A stretch of 64,000 nucleotides of DNA from JABDMH01 sp965223025. Its GTDB lineage: Bacteria; Bacteroidota; Bacteroidia; Chitinophagales; Saprospiraceae. The position numbers and the translations under genes were made by a program. Positions 27,601 to 35,818 of this stretch are shown in pieces (the stretch's first letter is position 1; each line of letters starts with the position of its first letter). Location of the stretch: contig CBDCVP010000021.1 in assembly GCA_965223025.1 (NCBI GenBank), positions 558,001 to 622,000 of the forward strand, given 5' to 3'. The notes under the pieces were generated by a model that searched no databases, had not been told where the DNA came from, and was given only the letters and a program-made list of their open reading frames with translations.

Positions 27601-28920
27601 GTTAGGCTCAAAGAGTTGAATATCAAATAGCGTGTCCCTGCATTGCTGGTTGTTGCCATCAAATACTTCCACCTGATAAGTGCCAGGAGGTAAATCTGAT
27701 TGTTCACTGACATTTCCGATGGCGATGGGTCCCGTCCATACATAGTTGTAAAGACCGCTACCTGCCGAAGCAGTCACCTTAATAAAACCATTTGTCCAAC
27801 CTTTGCAGCTAATATCCTGCGAAGAATGTAGGGAGATCACTGGTGGATCTGGATCAGTGAGCATCACTGGAGGTTTGCTATCGAGACAATGATCGGTACC
27901 TGATCGACGTACAAGGACCTGATAAGATCCTGCTGGTAAGTTGGTGAAGGAAGGATCTGAATCAAACGATTGTCCATTGTCAATGCTGTACTGCAGGTCA
28001 GCACCGGTGGCAGTGATTTCGATAGATCCATCGACCACCATGCAATCACTGGGATCTTGGGTGGTAACGGCTGTAATCTCAGGAGGTATTACGTCCTCAA
28101 TTTGTGTCGTAGCTGTTTGTTGGCAACTGGGATCCAGGGCGGATCTTACGACAATGGAGTAGTTGCCGGAGGGGAGATCGAGAAAGGTATTACTCAATTG
28201 AAAAGCCATTCCTCCATCGATAGAGTACTCTAGACCTGATCCACTGGCACTGATCGTGATCACAGCATCGTCAAGGCCGCAGTCGCTGGGAGGGATGGAA
28301 GTCACTGCGTCGATGCCCGAGAGGAAGTCGTGATTTCCTAAATGACTGGTCCCGGCACTAAGGGCTACCCATTCTGTTGTTAAAGTGGGAAAGGGACAGT
28401 TGCCTCCTGGATCATTTGAGATCCCTTGATCGATGCAGCTTTTTCTGAGCAGCGTCTTATTCTTGGTGCTATGCGATCCGGATGTCCATGCCATACCAGG
28501 GTCACAGCCAATGTTTCCTATGATGTCGATCGGATTTCCATTTTTTTCAAGGACGACGGCATCATTCCCATTGTGTCCCGCTACTCCCCAGTAGTCATCT
28601 GCACCAAAGCTCGACCCCGATTTGCATAGGACGAAGGTGGATTTGGGCTGGATGACGCCCACCATGTTTCTCACAGTCGTAGCAGATGAATTTCCATTGT
28701 AGGCAATACGCAGTCTGTACGTGCCATTAAAGGTAATCGGTGAGTTCGTAGGATTAAATATTTCGATGCACTTGTTGGAAGTTGTTTCGAGATACTCAGA
28801 GATGAAGAGCTCATTTTGTGCTTTGACGGGGATGATCGACCAGAAAATCGAGCACAGCATGAAAGCAGTCTGCAAGGCGGCTGTAGTCGTTGGCCTGGAA
28901 GAGATGCCCATGTGGTGCAT
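21681..28920 (-). CDS. giant repeat adhesin exported by the type IX system, interrupted by a 1-nt insertion
   Basis: Two frames (28920-26800 and 26966-21681) form one protein of about 2410 residues. After a signal peptide (CSIFWSIIPVKAQ) comes a lamin-tail-like domain (LFISEYLETTSNKCIEIFNP, about 35-200) and two SprB-type immunoglobulin-like repeats. Then come fourteen 74-residue units built around WxGPGV...FDPSGLxGDQVLTFTPDPGQC, the first ten nearly identical. Next are several SprB-like units (ISCHGDSSGMAQVSVSGGK type), then a C-terminal gliding-motility/T9SS type B sorting domain (FIPNVITLNGDGLNDELIVY). It should be displayed on the surface like SprB and mediate adhesion or gliding. The frame breaks at about 26829-26833, where an extra base turns IWSGPG into IWSWSRS; see the findings. 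Confidence 0.88.
25390..27530. repeat. tandem array of about ten 222-bp units
   Basis: The unit repeats every 222 bp within the adhesin gene: the WSGPG/WTGPG codons recur near 25490, 25712, 25934, 26156, 26378, 26600, 26823, 27045, 27267 and 27489. Units differ at a few codons (Glu/Gln in LCENDD/LCQNDD, Ser/Thr in W[ST]GPG, Asn/Ser in VNH/VSH). The variants are shuffled along the array, as expected from unequal crossover or gene conversion. Four more diverged units extend to about 24460. Confidence 0.95.
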
Positions 28921-28988
28921 CGGGGTCTATTGATGATTCCTCATCTAATTAATTCCCATTCAATAGTATGGGGCTTGGTCTAAACAGC

Positions 28989-28996
28989 TATTTTTG
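28989..28996 (+). promoter_or_regulatory. promoter -7 element of lysS
   Basis: TATTTTTG matches the Bacteroidota -7 consensus TAnnTTTG exactly and lies 32 bp upstream of the lysS ATG. A TTG about 11 bp upstream of it is closer than the usual spacing, so only the -7 element is supported. Confidence 0.5.
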
Positions 28997-29028
28997 CACG
29001 TCAAAGCCATATCAAATAGCTACCACTA

Positions 29029-30587
29029 ATGACCACACTAAGCGAGCAGGAACTCGTACGACGAGAGAATCTTGAAAAAATCAGAGCATTGGGTATTGAC
29101 CCATATCCTCCGTTATCTTATAAAGTTAACAATTTGGCTGCAGAAATCAAGAAAAATTATTCTGCGGGAGAGGAAGGCTTTGAAAAGGTCTGTTTGGCGG
29201 GTCGACTCATGATGAAGCGCATCATGGGAAAAGCCTCATTTGCCGAGCTACAAGACAGCTCTGGTCGCATCCAACTTTATGTGATGCGGGACGATATTTG
29301 CCCCGGTGAAGACAAGGCGTTATACAATACTTTGTTCAAGAAGCTGCTGGACATCGGTGATTACATTGGTGTCAAGGGTGCGGTGTTTGTGACGAAAACT
29401 GGCGAGACCTCTATCCGCGTAAATGAATTGATGTTATTGAGCAAATCACTTAAACCTCTTCCGATCGTAAAGACAAGGAAGGATCCAGAAACTGGTGAAA
29501 TCAGTACCTACGATGCTTTTACTGATCCCGAGCAACGCTACCGTCAGCGTTCTGTCGATCTGGTGGTAAATCCACAGTATCGTGAGATTTTTGTGGCAAG
29601 AGCCAAAGTGATCCAAGAGATGCGTACTTATTTTGATGGGCATGGCTGGTTAGAAGTTGAAACGCCGATTTTGCAGCCGATCCATGGAGGTGCGGCTGCA
29701 CGACCTTTTGCAACCTTTCACAACACACTGGACATAGATCTCTATATGAGAATCGCCAACGAACTATATCTAAAACGGTTGATTGCAGGGGGTTTTGATG
29801 GAGTATATGAGATTGGCAAGATGTTTCGCAACGAGGGGATGGATAGATCACACAATCCGGAGTTTACTTCTATGGAGATCTACGTGGCCTATAAAGATTA
29901 CATCTGGATGATGGAGATGGTAGAGCAGTTGTTACATCAGATTTCGATCCGGGTATTAGGTGTAGCCAAGTCTCAAGTAGGTGACGTAGAAATTGACTTT
30001 ACTCCACCCTATAGACGCATCACCATGATCGATGCCATAGAAGAGTATGCTGACATTGACATCAGAGGGATGGACGAAGCAGCTCTCATAGGTGTTTGCA
30101 GAGATCTTCATATTGAGGTGGATGCAAGCATGGGCAAAGGAAAACTAATCGATGAGATCTTTGGAAAAAAAGTAGAACCCCATCTGATACAACCTACTTA
30201 CATCACCGACTATCCCATCGAGATGACGCCGCTGGCCAAAAAACATCGGGATAAAGAGGGGCTAGTGGAGCGATTCGAGTTGTTCATCAACTGCAGTGAA
30301 ATAGCCAATGCCTATACGGAGCTCAATGATCCGATAGACCAGAAGGCCAGGCTTGAAGATCAATTGCAGCTGGCAGCGAGGGGGGACGACGAGGCCATGG
30401 CCATTGATCATGACTTCCTCCGAGCCATGGAATATGGCATGCCCCTATGTCGGGGTTAGGTATCGGGATAGATCGACTGACAATGCTGCTCACCAATCAA
30501 ACTTCCATCCAGGAAGTAATTTTCTTTCCACAGATGAAACCCGAGAGAGCCGGTGGAGAGACCCAGTCGAAGACGGAAAAAGAATAG
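29029..30587 (+). CDS. lysS: lysyl-tRNA synthetase class II, with a C-terminal 1-nt frameshift
   Basis: LysS charges tRNA-Lys with lysine. The N-terminal OB-fold anticodon-binding domain (about 55-150, AGRLMMKRIMGKASFAEL) is followed by the class II core with motif 2 FRNEGMDRSHNPEF and ...ITDYPIEMTPLAKKHRDK. The frame as written stops at 30459 after MEYGMPLCRG. With one extra C in the four-C run at about 30444-30447, it continues as MPPMSGLGIGIDRLTML and FFPQMKPE to a stop at 30585-30587. That tail contains motif 3 (GLGIGIDRL), which binds ATP and is indispensable. As this is normally a single essential gene, a sequencing deletion is more likely than a true truncation. Confidence 0.93.
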
Positions 30588-30679
30588 CACCCCTCTTCTC
30601 TTAAGGCCGAAGGGAGTCGTCAGTGCTAATTCTTTGACAGGTGGGAGGCAATGAAAAAACTGGGGGCAGAGCAATACCT

Positions 30680-31261
30680 CTAATAACTGCAATCATTTTC
30701 TACATAGAAAGTGCTGCTGTCGATCCTACCGCTTTCGTTGATATTGGAGGCAAATACACATGAAGGGATGTGAATATCCATGGTTTTTTCGTCTGTGCAG
30801 TCAAGCGAACAAAATGTCCCTTTCACATGAAGGGTATCGCCTTGAAAATTATGTATGACGATGTCATATTCAAACATTCCATGTTCAAATTGACCACTGG
30901 TATTGATTGGCTGCCACAAGGGAGTGAGTCCTTCGATATTGATTCTTGTGCGCTTGATGCCCAAGATCTCATTGACTTCTTTCACCTCAAGGGTGAGGAT
31001 ACGCATGGGTACACTGCTGAATATGGAAAAATCGTCGTTGATTCCGTCACCATTGGGAGAAATGGCATTGGGTATAAATATCTGCATCCCAAGTGTGTCG
31101 AAATCTATGGGTAAACTGTCGCAACAACCCAAATATTTATCGGGTGGATCAAAGATGTTGGGTGTATCGTCAAGAAAATCTTGATGGCAATTGACAAAGA
31201 AGATCGATAGAATTGGGTATATCAACAGGCCTGGCCGGATGACGAAACGATGTACTTGCAC
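30680..31261 (-). CDS. small lipoprotein with gliding-motility-associated C-terminal-like domain
   Basis: This 193-residue protein has a hydrophobic leader ending in a Cys (LSIFFVNC) typical of lipoproteins. It also has the segment FIPNAISPNGDGINDDFSIF that characterises T9SS type B/CHU_C-like sorting domains. Unlike usual T9SS cargo, this domain is in the middle (about 62-155) rather than at the extreme C-terminus, and a Cys-containing tail follows. It follows psd and cdsA in the same direction, 37 bp after psd, but probably functions at the cell surface. The exact role is unknown. Confidence 0.65.
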   Translation of the reverse strand: MQVHRFVIRPGLLIYPILSIFFVNCHQDFLDDTPNIFDPPDKYLGCCDSLPIDFDTLGMQIFIPNAISPNGDGINDDFSIFSSVPMRILTLEVKEVNEILGIKRTRINIEGLTPLWQPINTSGQFEHGMFEYDIVIHNFQGDTLHVKGTFCSLDCTDEKTMDIHIPSCVFASNINESGRIDSSTFYVENDCSY

Positions 31262-31298
31262 GCATCTATAACGCAGGAATGTGCATGAAAGATATGCC

Positions 31299-31952
31299 TT
31301 AACTCAAGGTGGCCAGCAATGTTTGGATTCCAGTCACCTTCTGCCCTACTTCGACACATACTGTCGCATCTCTGGGAAGCAATACGTCCACCCTCGAACC
31401 AAAACGAATAAATCCCATTTCGTCACCGGTCGTAGCGACATCCCCGGGTTTCATATAGTTAATGATTCGGCGTGCCATGGCGCCGGCTATCTGACTGACG
31501 AGGACTTTGTGAGTACCGCAGTCCAGGAGGATGGTTGTTCTTTCATTGTCTGTGGAGGATTTGGGGTGCCAGGCCACTAGGTATTTTCCAGGACTATGAT
31601 CTTTTTTAAGGATCTTGCCTCCAGTAGGGATCCAGTTAACATGTACATTCAGAGGTGACATGAAAATCGAAATTTGCAGACATTTCTGCTTGAGAAATGT
31701 GGGTTCATAGACCTCTTCCACTACCACCACCTTTCCATCCGCTGGAGCCCAGATTTGGTTAGGATCATAGTCAGTAAGCGTCCTGCGCGGATAGCGAAAA
31801 AAATAAATGATCAAGAGCAGTAAGATGAGTATTGTCATGACCAGTAGCGTGCGCCATGGATTACCCAGATATGATGTCAGGTACCCAAGAATGAGTGCCA
31901 ATAGGCAGCTGGTTAATATGATTCTGTGACCTTCTTTGTGTAAGCGCAGCAT
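31299..31952 (-). CDS. psd: phosphatidylserine decarboxylase family protein
   Basis: This 217-residue membrane-anchored enzyme makes phosphatidylethanolamine from phosphatidylserine. Two hydrophobic segments at about 12-52 precede the domain, with WAPADGKVVVVEEV, SIFMSPLNVHVNWIP and the autocleavage region FIRFGSRVD. In the short bacterial form the pyruvoyl group comes from the Ser of the GS pair in this LGST-like site. The length (about 215) fits the short soluble-core form. It follows cdsA by 65 bp, which suits a phospholipid synthesis operon; pssA is not in the window. Confidence 0.92.
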   Translation of the reverse strand: MLRLHKEGHRIILTSCLLALILGYLTSYLGNPWRTLLVMTILILLLLIIYFFRYPRRTLTDYDPNQIWAPADGKVVVVEEVYEPTFLKQKCLQISIFMSPLNVHVNWIPTGGKILKKDHSPGKYLVAWHPKSSTDNERTTILLDCGTHKVLVSQIAGAMARRIINYMKPGDVATTGDEMGFIRFGSRVDVLLPRDATVCVEVGQKVTGIQTLLATLS

Positions 31953-32017
31953 AAGTAGGTGGTTCTCCGTTGGGGATCAAAAGTATGAAAATGAATGATC
32001 TCGTATCTCTCCTGTTG

Positions 32018-32836
32018 TTAAAGACAGCACAAGAAGAATAATGCGACAAACGGTAGAGAGAACAGAAGTGAGTCTAGACGGTCTAGGAATCCCCCATGTC
32101 CTGGAAGGAAAGTACCGGAGTCCTTGATATTTTTTTTGCGTTTGAAGAGGGATTCTACTAAGTCACCTACTGAACCGGTGATTCCAACAATGAGTCCGAG
32201 GCCTATCCAAAATCCAATATGAAATTGCCCGATGACCTGACTGAGGAGCAGAGCGACTACTACCACAGAAAGCCAACCACCAAGAGTGCCTTCCCAGGTT
32301 TTTTTTGGAGAAATGATCGGGGCAAATGGGTGCTTCCCCCAACGCCTGCCGATAAGATATGCCATCGTGTCATTGGTCCATACTAGCAGGAGTAGGCCTA
32401 CTACCAGTCTAGGGCGATAGACACCCTCCCAAAGTGTGATGGCAAACATAAAGGACAGGGGGAGTGCGATATACAGACTTGCCGGTAAGACCTGAAGAGT
32501 AAAAGAAAAGGGTGCGTAGTGCTTGTAGAGTCGCCAAGTGAGGAGTAGGGCAAAAGCTATGCAAAGGTAGATCCCATATCGTACGGGAAAGGTGATTCCC
32601 TTTTCGACAATCAACAAACTAATCGACAGGTACATCAACATGGCAATCACCAGTTGGATGATGAGCGATACACCTCCAACTCCTTGCAGTTGTAGATACT
32701 CCACAATAGTCAATCCGCAAAGTATGCCGATGATAATAAGTCCGGTGGTCTCACCGATAAAAATCGGCGCCAGTAAGATCAGCGCAAAAATCAGCGCAGT
32801 GACGACCCGTTGGGCAAATGGTGTTCTCCTTGACAA
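32018..32836 (-). CDS. cdsA: phosphatidate cytidylyltransferase
   Basis: CdsA makes CDP-diacylglycerol from phosphatidic acid and CTP at the inner membrane, feeding phospholipid synthesis. This 272-residue protein has several transmembrane helices. The signature is in the C-terminal half: SPKKTWEGTLGG, then SVGDLVESLFKRKKNIKDSG and LPGHGGFLDRLDSLLF, the canonical CDP-alcohol transferase motif with its metal-binding aspartates. It precedes psd. The overall length is normal for the family. Confidence 0.96.
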   Translation of the reverse strand: MSRRTPFAQRVVTALIFALILLAPIFIGETTGLIIIGILCGLTIVEYLQLQGVGGVSLIIQLVIAMLMYLSISLLIVEKGITFPVRYGIYLCIAFALLLTWRLYKHYAPFSFTLQVLPASLYIALPLSFMFAITLWEGVYRPRLVVGLLLLVWTNDTMAYLIGRRWGKHPFAPIISPKKTWEGTLGGWLSVVVVALLLSQVIGQFHIGFWIGLGLIVGITGSVGDLVESLFKRKKNIKDSGTFLPGHGGFLDRLDSLLFSLPFVALFFLCCL

Positions 32837-32973
32837 TTTGTTAGTATGCTCCGCATTTGATTTGACGCAAAAGATAAGGCATTTCTGCTTGGCAACAGCT
32901 CATGCTCCGACTTCATGTGCTCTTTTTGTGGAAAAAGGCAGCGGAATGAGTCTTCATTATAAATGTGACCATC

Positions 32974-33186
32974 ATGAAAAAATATTTGATTCTAATCGAT
33001 CCGCTACATATTATCATCGTCATTCTTTCCATGATTGTTTTGGTAAGAATCTTGATCTCTAAACCCGGCAAACAAGCAGCTCAAGATACTGGTCTGGTAC
33101 AAGAAAGTGGTGCATACTACCTTGGGGGTGAGGCTCAACCATACATACCAGATTTTACCGCCCAGGGTGAGTTAGGGGTTAAGTAA
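32974..33186 (+). CDS. possible small single-pass membrane protein
   Basis: This 70-codon frame starts MKKYLILIDPLHIIIVILSM, a lysine-rich start followed by one hydrophobic helix (LHIIIVILSMIVLVRILI). A polar tail ends GGEAQPYIPDFTAQGELGVK. The composition is protein-like but I recognise no family. It is divergent from cdsA and precedes the peroxidase gene by 106 bp in the same direction. It could be a real small membrane peptide or a chance frame. Confidence 0.4.
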   Translation: MKKYLILIDPLHIIIVILSMIVLVRILISKPGKQAAQDTGLVQESGAYYLGGEAQPYIPDFTAQGELGVK

Positions 33187-33252
33187 ATCGAGACAAATGA
33201 GGCCATGATGCTCGATCTGATTGAAAATCAGTCATGGCATCAATAATGGTAC

Positions 33253-33274
33253 TATTTTTGTCGTTTATACGACA
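33253..33274 (+). promoter_or_regulatory. promoter -7 element with overlapping inverted repeat before the peroxidase gene
   Basis: TATTTTTG at 33253-33260 matches TAnnTTTG. TGTCGT at 33259-33264 pairs with ACGACA at 33269-33274 across TTAT, overlapping the end of the -7 element and the probable transcription start. The geometry suits a repressor site. It lies 19-40 bp upstream of the peroxidase ATG. Confidence 0.5.
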
Positions 33275-33292
33275 GTTTAAATATCCAACGTC

Positions 33293-34636
33293 ATGATGCG
33301 CTCAACTCAACTATTAGCTTTTGCGATCGTCGTTTCAATATTCATCTCCTGCCAAAAGGACGATCCTGTATCTGGTAACTCAGACAAGACTCTGATTGAT
33401 CTTCTCGAGAAGGCGGCCGATGGTCAGGGCTTACAATACTTTGTTTTGCCTGAGAGCAATGATTTCGCCAGTATTCCACAAGATCCTGCAAATGCTCTCT
33501 CAGAGGCAAAAGTCGAGTTGGGAAAGCACCTGTATCATGAAACAGGGCTTGCCATCCATCCGAAGTATTCGGTGGGTGTAGGTACCTATTCCTGTGCATC
33601 TTGCCATCATGCTCGAGCCGGTTTTCAGGCTGGTCGTCAGCAAGGCATTGGGGATGGTGGATTCGGATTTGGAATCGGGGGAGAGGGACGAGCTCCCAAC
33701 GATGCCTATCTCATCGACTCTATTGACGTGCAGCCCATACGCACACCCTCTGCCATGAATGGTGCCTACCAACCCAATCAGCTCTGGAATGGACAGTTTG
33801 GAGCTACCCATTTGAATGTAGGCACCGAGAGCAAGTGGACAGAAGGTACTCCGAAGGCAGTAAATCTTCTGGGGTTTGAGGGATTGGAGACACAAGCGGT
33901 AGCTGGTTTGACAGTGCATAGGATGGGAATAGATCATGATTTTTGCAAGAACAACTCTTATAAACAGTACTTTGAAGCTGCTTATCCGGGTTTGCAGGAG
34001 GATGAGTTGTACACCATCGAAAATGCCGGATTGGCCATTGCGGCTTATGAAAGGACCCTGCTGTCTAACCAGGCTCCCTTCCAACAGTGGCTTCGCGGCA
34101 ATAGAAATGCGATGTTTGAAGATGAGAAGAAGGGAGCCATCCTGTTTTTTGGTAAAGCCAAGTGCAATGAGTGCCATACCGGACCAGCACTCAACGTCAT
34201 GGACTTTTATGCCCTGGGAATGCCAGATCTGAACGGCGCCGGAGTATATGGCACATCGCCAGATAAAGCAGAGAATCGAGGTAGAGGTGGTTTCACCGAT
34301 AGAGAGGAGGATCAGTATAAGTTTAAAGTCCCACAACTGTACAATCTGAAGGACAGTCCTTTTCTGGGCCACGGCGGAACCTTCACCACAGTCCGTCAGG
34401 TCATCGAGTATAAAAACGATGCTCAGTCGGCTAATCCTGCGGTACCCACAGCACAATTGGCAACTGAGTTCACTCCCTTGAATCTAACGATAGAGGAGAT
34501 CGACCAACTTACGCTCTTTGTAGAGAATGGGCTTTATGATGCCGAATTGGCAAGGTATGAACCCGCTCAGCTTCCTTCGGGAAACTGCTTTCCCAACAAT
34601 GATGTGGGTACAAAGAGTGATCTTGGATGTAATTAG
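33293..34636 (+). CDS. di-haem cytochrome-c peroxidase (MauG/CcpA-type) lipoprotein
   Basis: This 447-residue exported di-haem enzyme should reduce hydrogen peroxide with electrons from cytochrome c, or oxidise a protein substrate as MauG does. A lipoprotein signal (VVSIFISC) is followed by two CxxCH haem sites, CASCH near residue 100 and CNECH near 292, the expected spacing for the family. Other matching elements are LGKHLYHETGL near the N-terminus and FKVPQLYNLKDSPFLGHGG near the C-terminus. The cytochrome c at 12800-13159 is a candidate donor, but nothing links them directly. A palindrome at the promoter suggests regulation. Confidence 0.92.
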   Translation: MMRSTQLLAFAIVVSIFISCQKDDPVSGNSDKTLIDLLEKAADGQGLQYFVLPESNDFASIPQDPANALSEAKVELGKHLYHETGLAIHPKYSVGVGTYSCASCHHARAGFQAGRQQGIGDGGFGFGIGGEGRAPNDAYLIDSIDVQPIRTPSAMNGAYQPNQLWNGQFGATHLNVGTESKWTEGTPKAVNLLGFEGLETQAVAGLTVHRMGIDHDFCKNNSYKQYFEAAYPGLQEDELYTIENAGLAIAAYERTLLSNQAPFQQWLRGNRNAMFEDEKKGAILFFGKAKCNECHTGPALNVMDFYALGMPDLNGAGVYGTSPDKAENRGRGGFTDREEDQYKFKVPQLYNLKDSPFLGHGGTFTTVRQVIEYKNDAQSANPAVPTAQLATEFTPLNLTIEEIDQLTLFVENGLYDAELARYEPAQLPSGNCFPNNDVGTKSDLGCN

Positions 34637-34664
34637 TGCTGACTTGGGTGAGAAAAGTCGCTGA

Positions 34665-35060
34665 TCATTTCGAAGGGCTCTCTGGGAGAACTTGTGACCG
34701 CTTCTGTAGTATAATCATGTACAAAGCCAGTGGTGCAGCAACATTGCTGAAGCGTTCGACAAAATCCAGAAAGTAGCCTCCGCTTAATGGACGCATCAGG
34801 GCTGTGAGAAATGCCCACACGACAGCGTAGATAAGTAGATACCGATTGGGTTTGAGCAAGGTGACCACGGCAATGACGACATCAATGATTCCTATGACAG
34901 TCATCAGCTGCAATCCCCTCTGTGGGGTGATGCCCCAGAAGGTGAGAAATCCCAACCATGCCATCTTATGTTGCAAAGCAAAGACACCGTGGCCTAAAAA
35001 AGTACCAAAGACGCCGATCCTTAAGATGAGAGCTGGCCAATCTTTTTGCTGGAGTTTCAC
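34665..35060 (-). CDS. DoxX-like small membrane protein
   Basis: This 131-residue protein has four hydrophobic helices and a motif ILRIGVFGTFLGHGVFALQ followed by KMAWLGFL, reminiscent of the DoxX/DoxD quinol-oxidase-subunit fold. Such proteins sit in the inner membrane and are linked loosely to redox stress responses. It is about 100 bp downstream of pdxH in the same direction and converges with the peroxidase gene. The family call is by pattern only. Confidence 0.6.
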   Translation of the reverse strand: MKLQQKDWPALILRIGVFGTFLGHGVFALQHKMAWLGFLTFWGITPQRGLQLMTVIGIIDVVIAVVTLLKPNRYLLIYAVVWAFLTALMRPLSGGYFLDFVERFSNVAAPLALYMIILQKRSQVLPESPSK

Positions 35061-35163
35061 AGCCGCAAAGAAATAAAAAACCTTTGGATTCTACAGAAAG
35101 TCACTGAAAACTGATGTCAAAGTAGAGTCTACCCCTATGGAGGATCAACATTTTTACCGATAA

Positions 35164-35814
35164 CTAAGGTGCCAGGCGCTCCATGACCCATTCGTCGCCT
35201 TCGAGTCGGTAGCGTAGGCGATCGTGCAGTCGATTTTCTCTTCCCTGCCAAAACTCCATTTTAAATGGTATGACGACATAGCCGCCCCAATGCGGAGGTT
35301 TTTCGGGGGTCGCACCCTCTTGATACTGTACCGCCAGTTTTTGCAGCGCTACTTCCAACACAGATCTATCAGCGATCACCTCACTCTGTGGCGAAGCCAG
35401 AGCTCCCAACTGACTGCCCAGCGGCCTGCTGGCAAAGTATTCCTTTGAATGCTGGTCGTCTATTTTTTGTACATGTCCTTGTATTCTGACCTGACGATGA
35501 CTGTGCTGCCACCAAAAAGTGAGGGAGCAAGTGGGATGATTGGCCAGTTCGATCCCTTTGTGGCTTTCGTAATTGGTAAAAAACACAAATCCACGGTCAT
35601 CGATGTCTTTTAAGAGCACTACTCTACCAGCTGGCACCCCATCTCCGTCGATGGTGGAGAGTACCATAGCATTTGGCTCTACCTCAAGTGCATCATCCAG
35701 CACCTCGGACATCCACCATTCAAATTGGCGGATGGGATTATCGTGTGCATGTGATTCATCTAAACGATGTTTGTCATAATTCCTTCTGAGGTCTTTAAGC
35801 TTTTCCTGATTCAT
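35164..35814 (-). CDS. pdxH: pyridoxamine 5'-phosphate oxidase
   Basis: PdxH oxidises pyridoxine or pyridoxamine phosphate to pyridoxal 5'-phosphate with FMN. The 216-residue protein starts NQEKLKDLRRNYDK, carries FMN-binding segments (GRVVLLKDIDDRGFVFFTNY) and ends with WQGRENRLHDRLRY followed by ERLAP. All are family hallmarks. It starts 4 bp after the RND gene's stop, so it may be read from the efflux promoter as well. pdxJ of the same pathway is at 20125-20847. Confidence 0.96.
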   Translation of the reverse strand: MNQEKLKDLRRNYDKHRLDESHAHDNPIRQFEWWMSEVLDDALEVEPNAMVLSTIDGDGVPAGRVVLLKDIDDRGFVFFTNYESHKGIELANHPTCSLTFWWQHSHRQVRIQGHVQKIDDQHSKEYFASRPLGSQLGALASPQSEVIADRSVLEVALQKLAVQYQEGATPEKPPHWGGYVVIPFKMEFWQGRENRLHDRLRYRLEGDEWVMERLAP

Positions 35815-35818
35815 GCTT

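Noticed and set aside
29029..30587. lysS as a true pseudogene
   Set aside because: The remaining sequence is conserved, the other frame restores the conserved motif 3, and the break is in a homopolymer, which favours a sequence error.
33500..34456. A 318-codon minus-strand frame
   Set aside because: It lies wholly antisense to the well-supported di-haem peroxidase gene and shows no family features.
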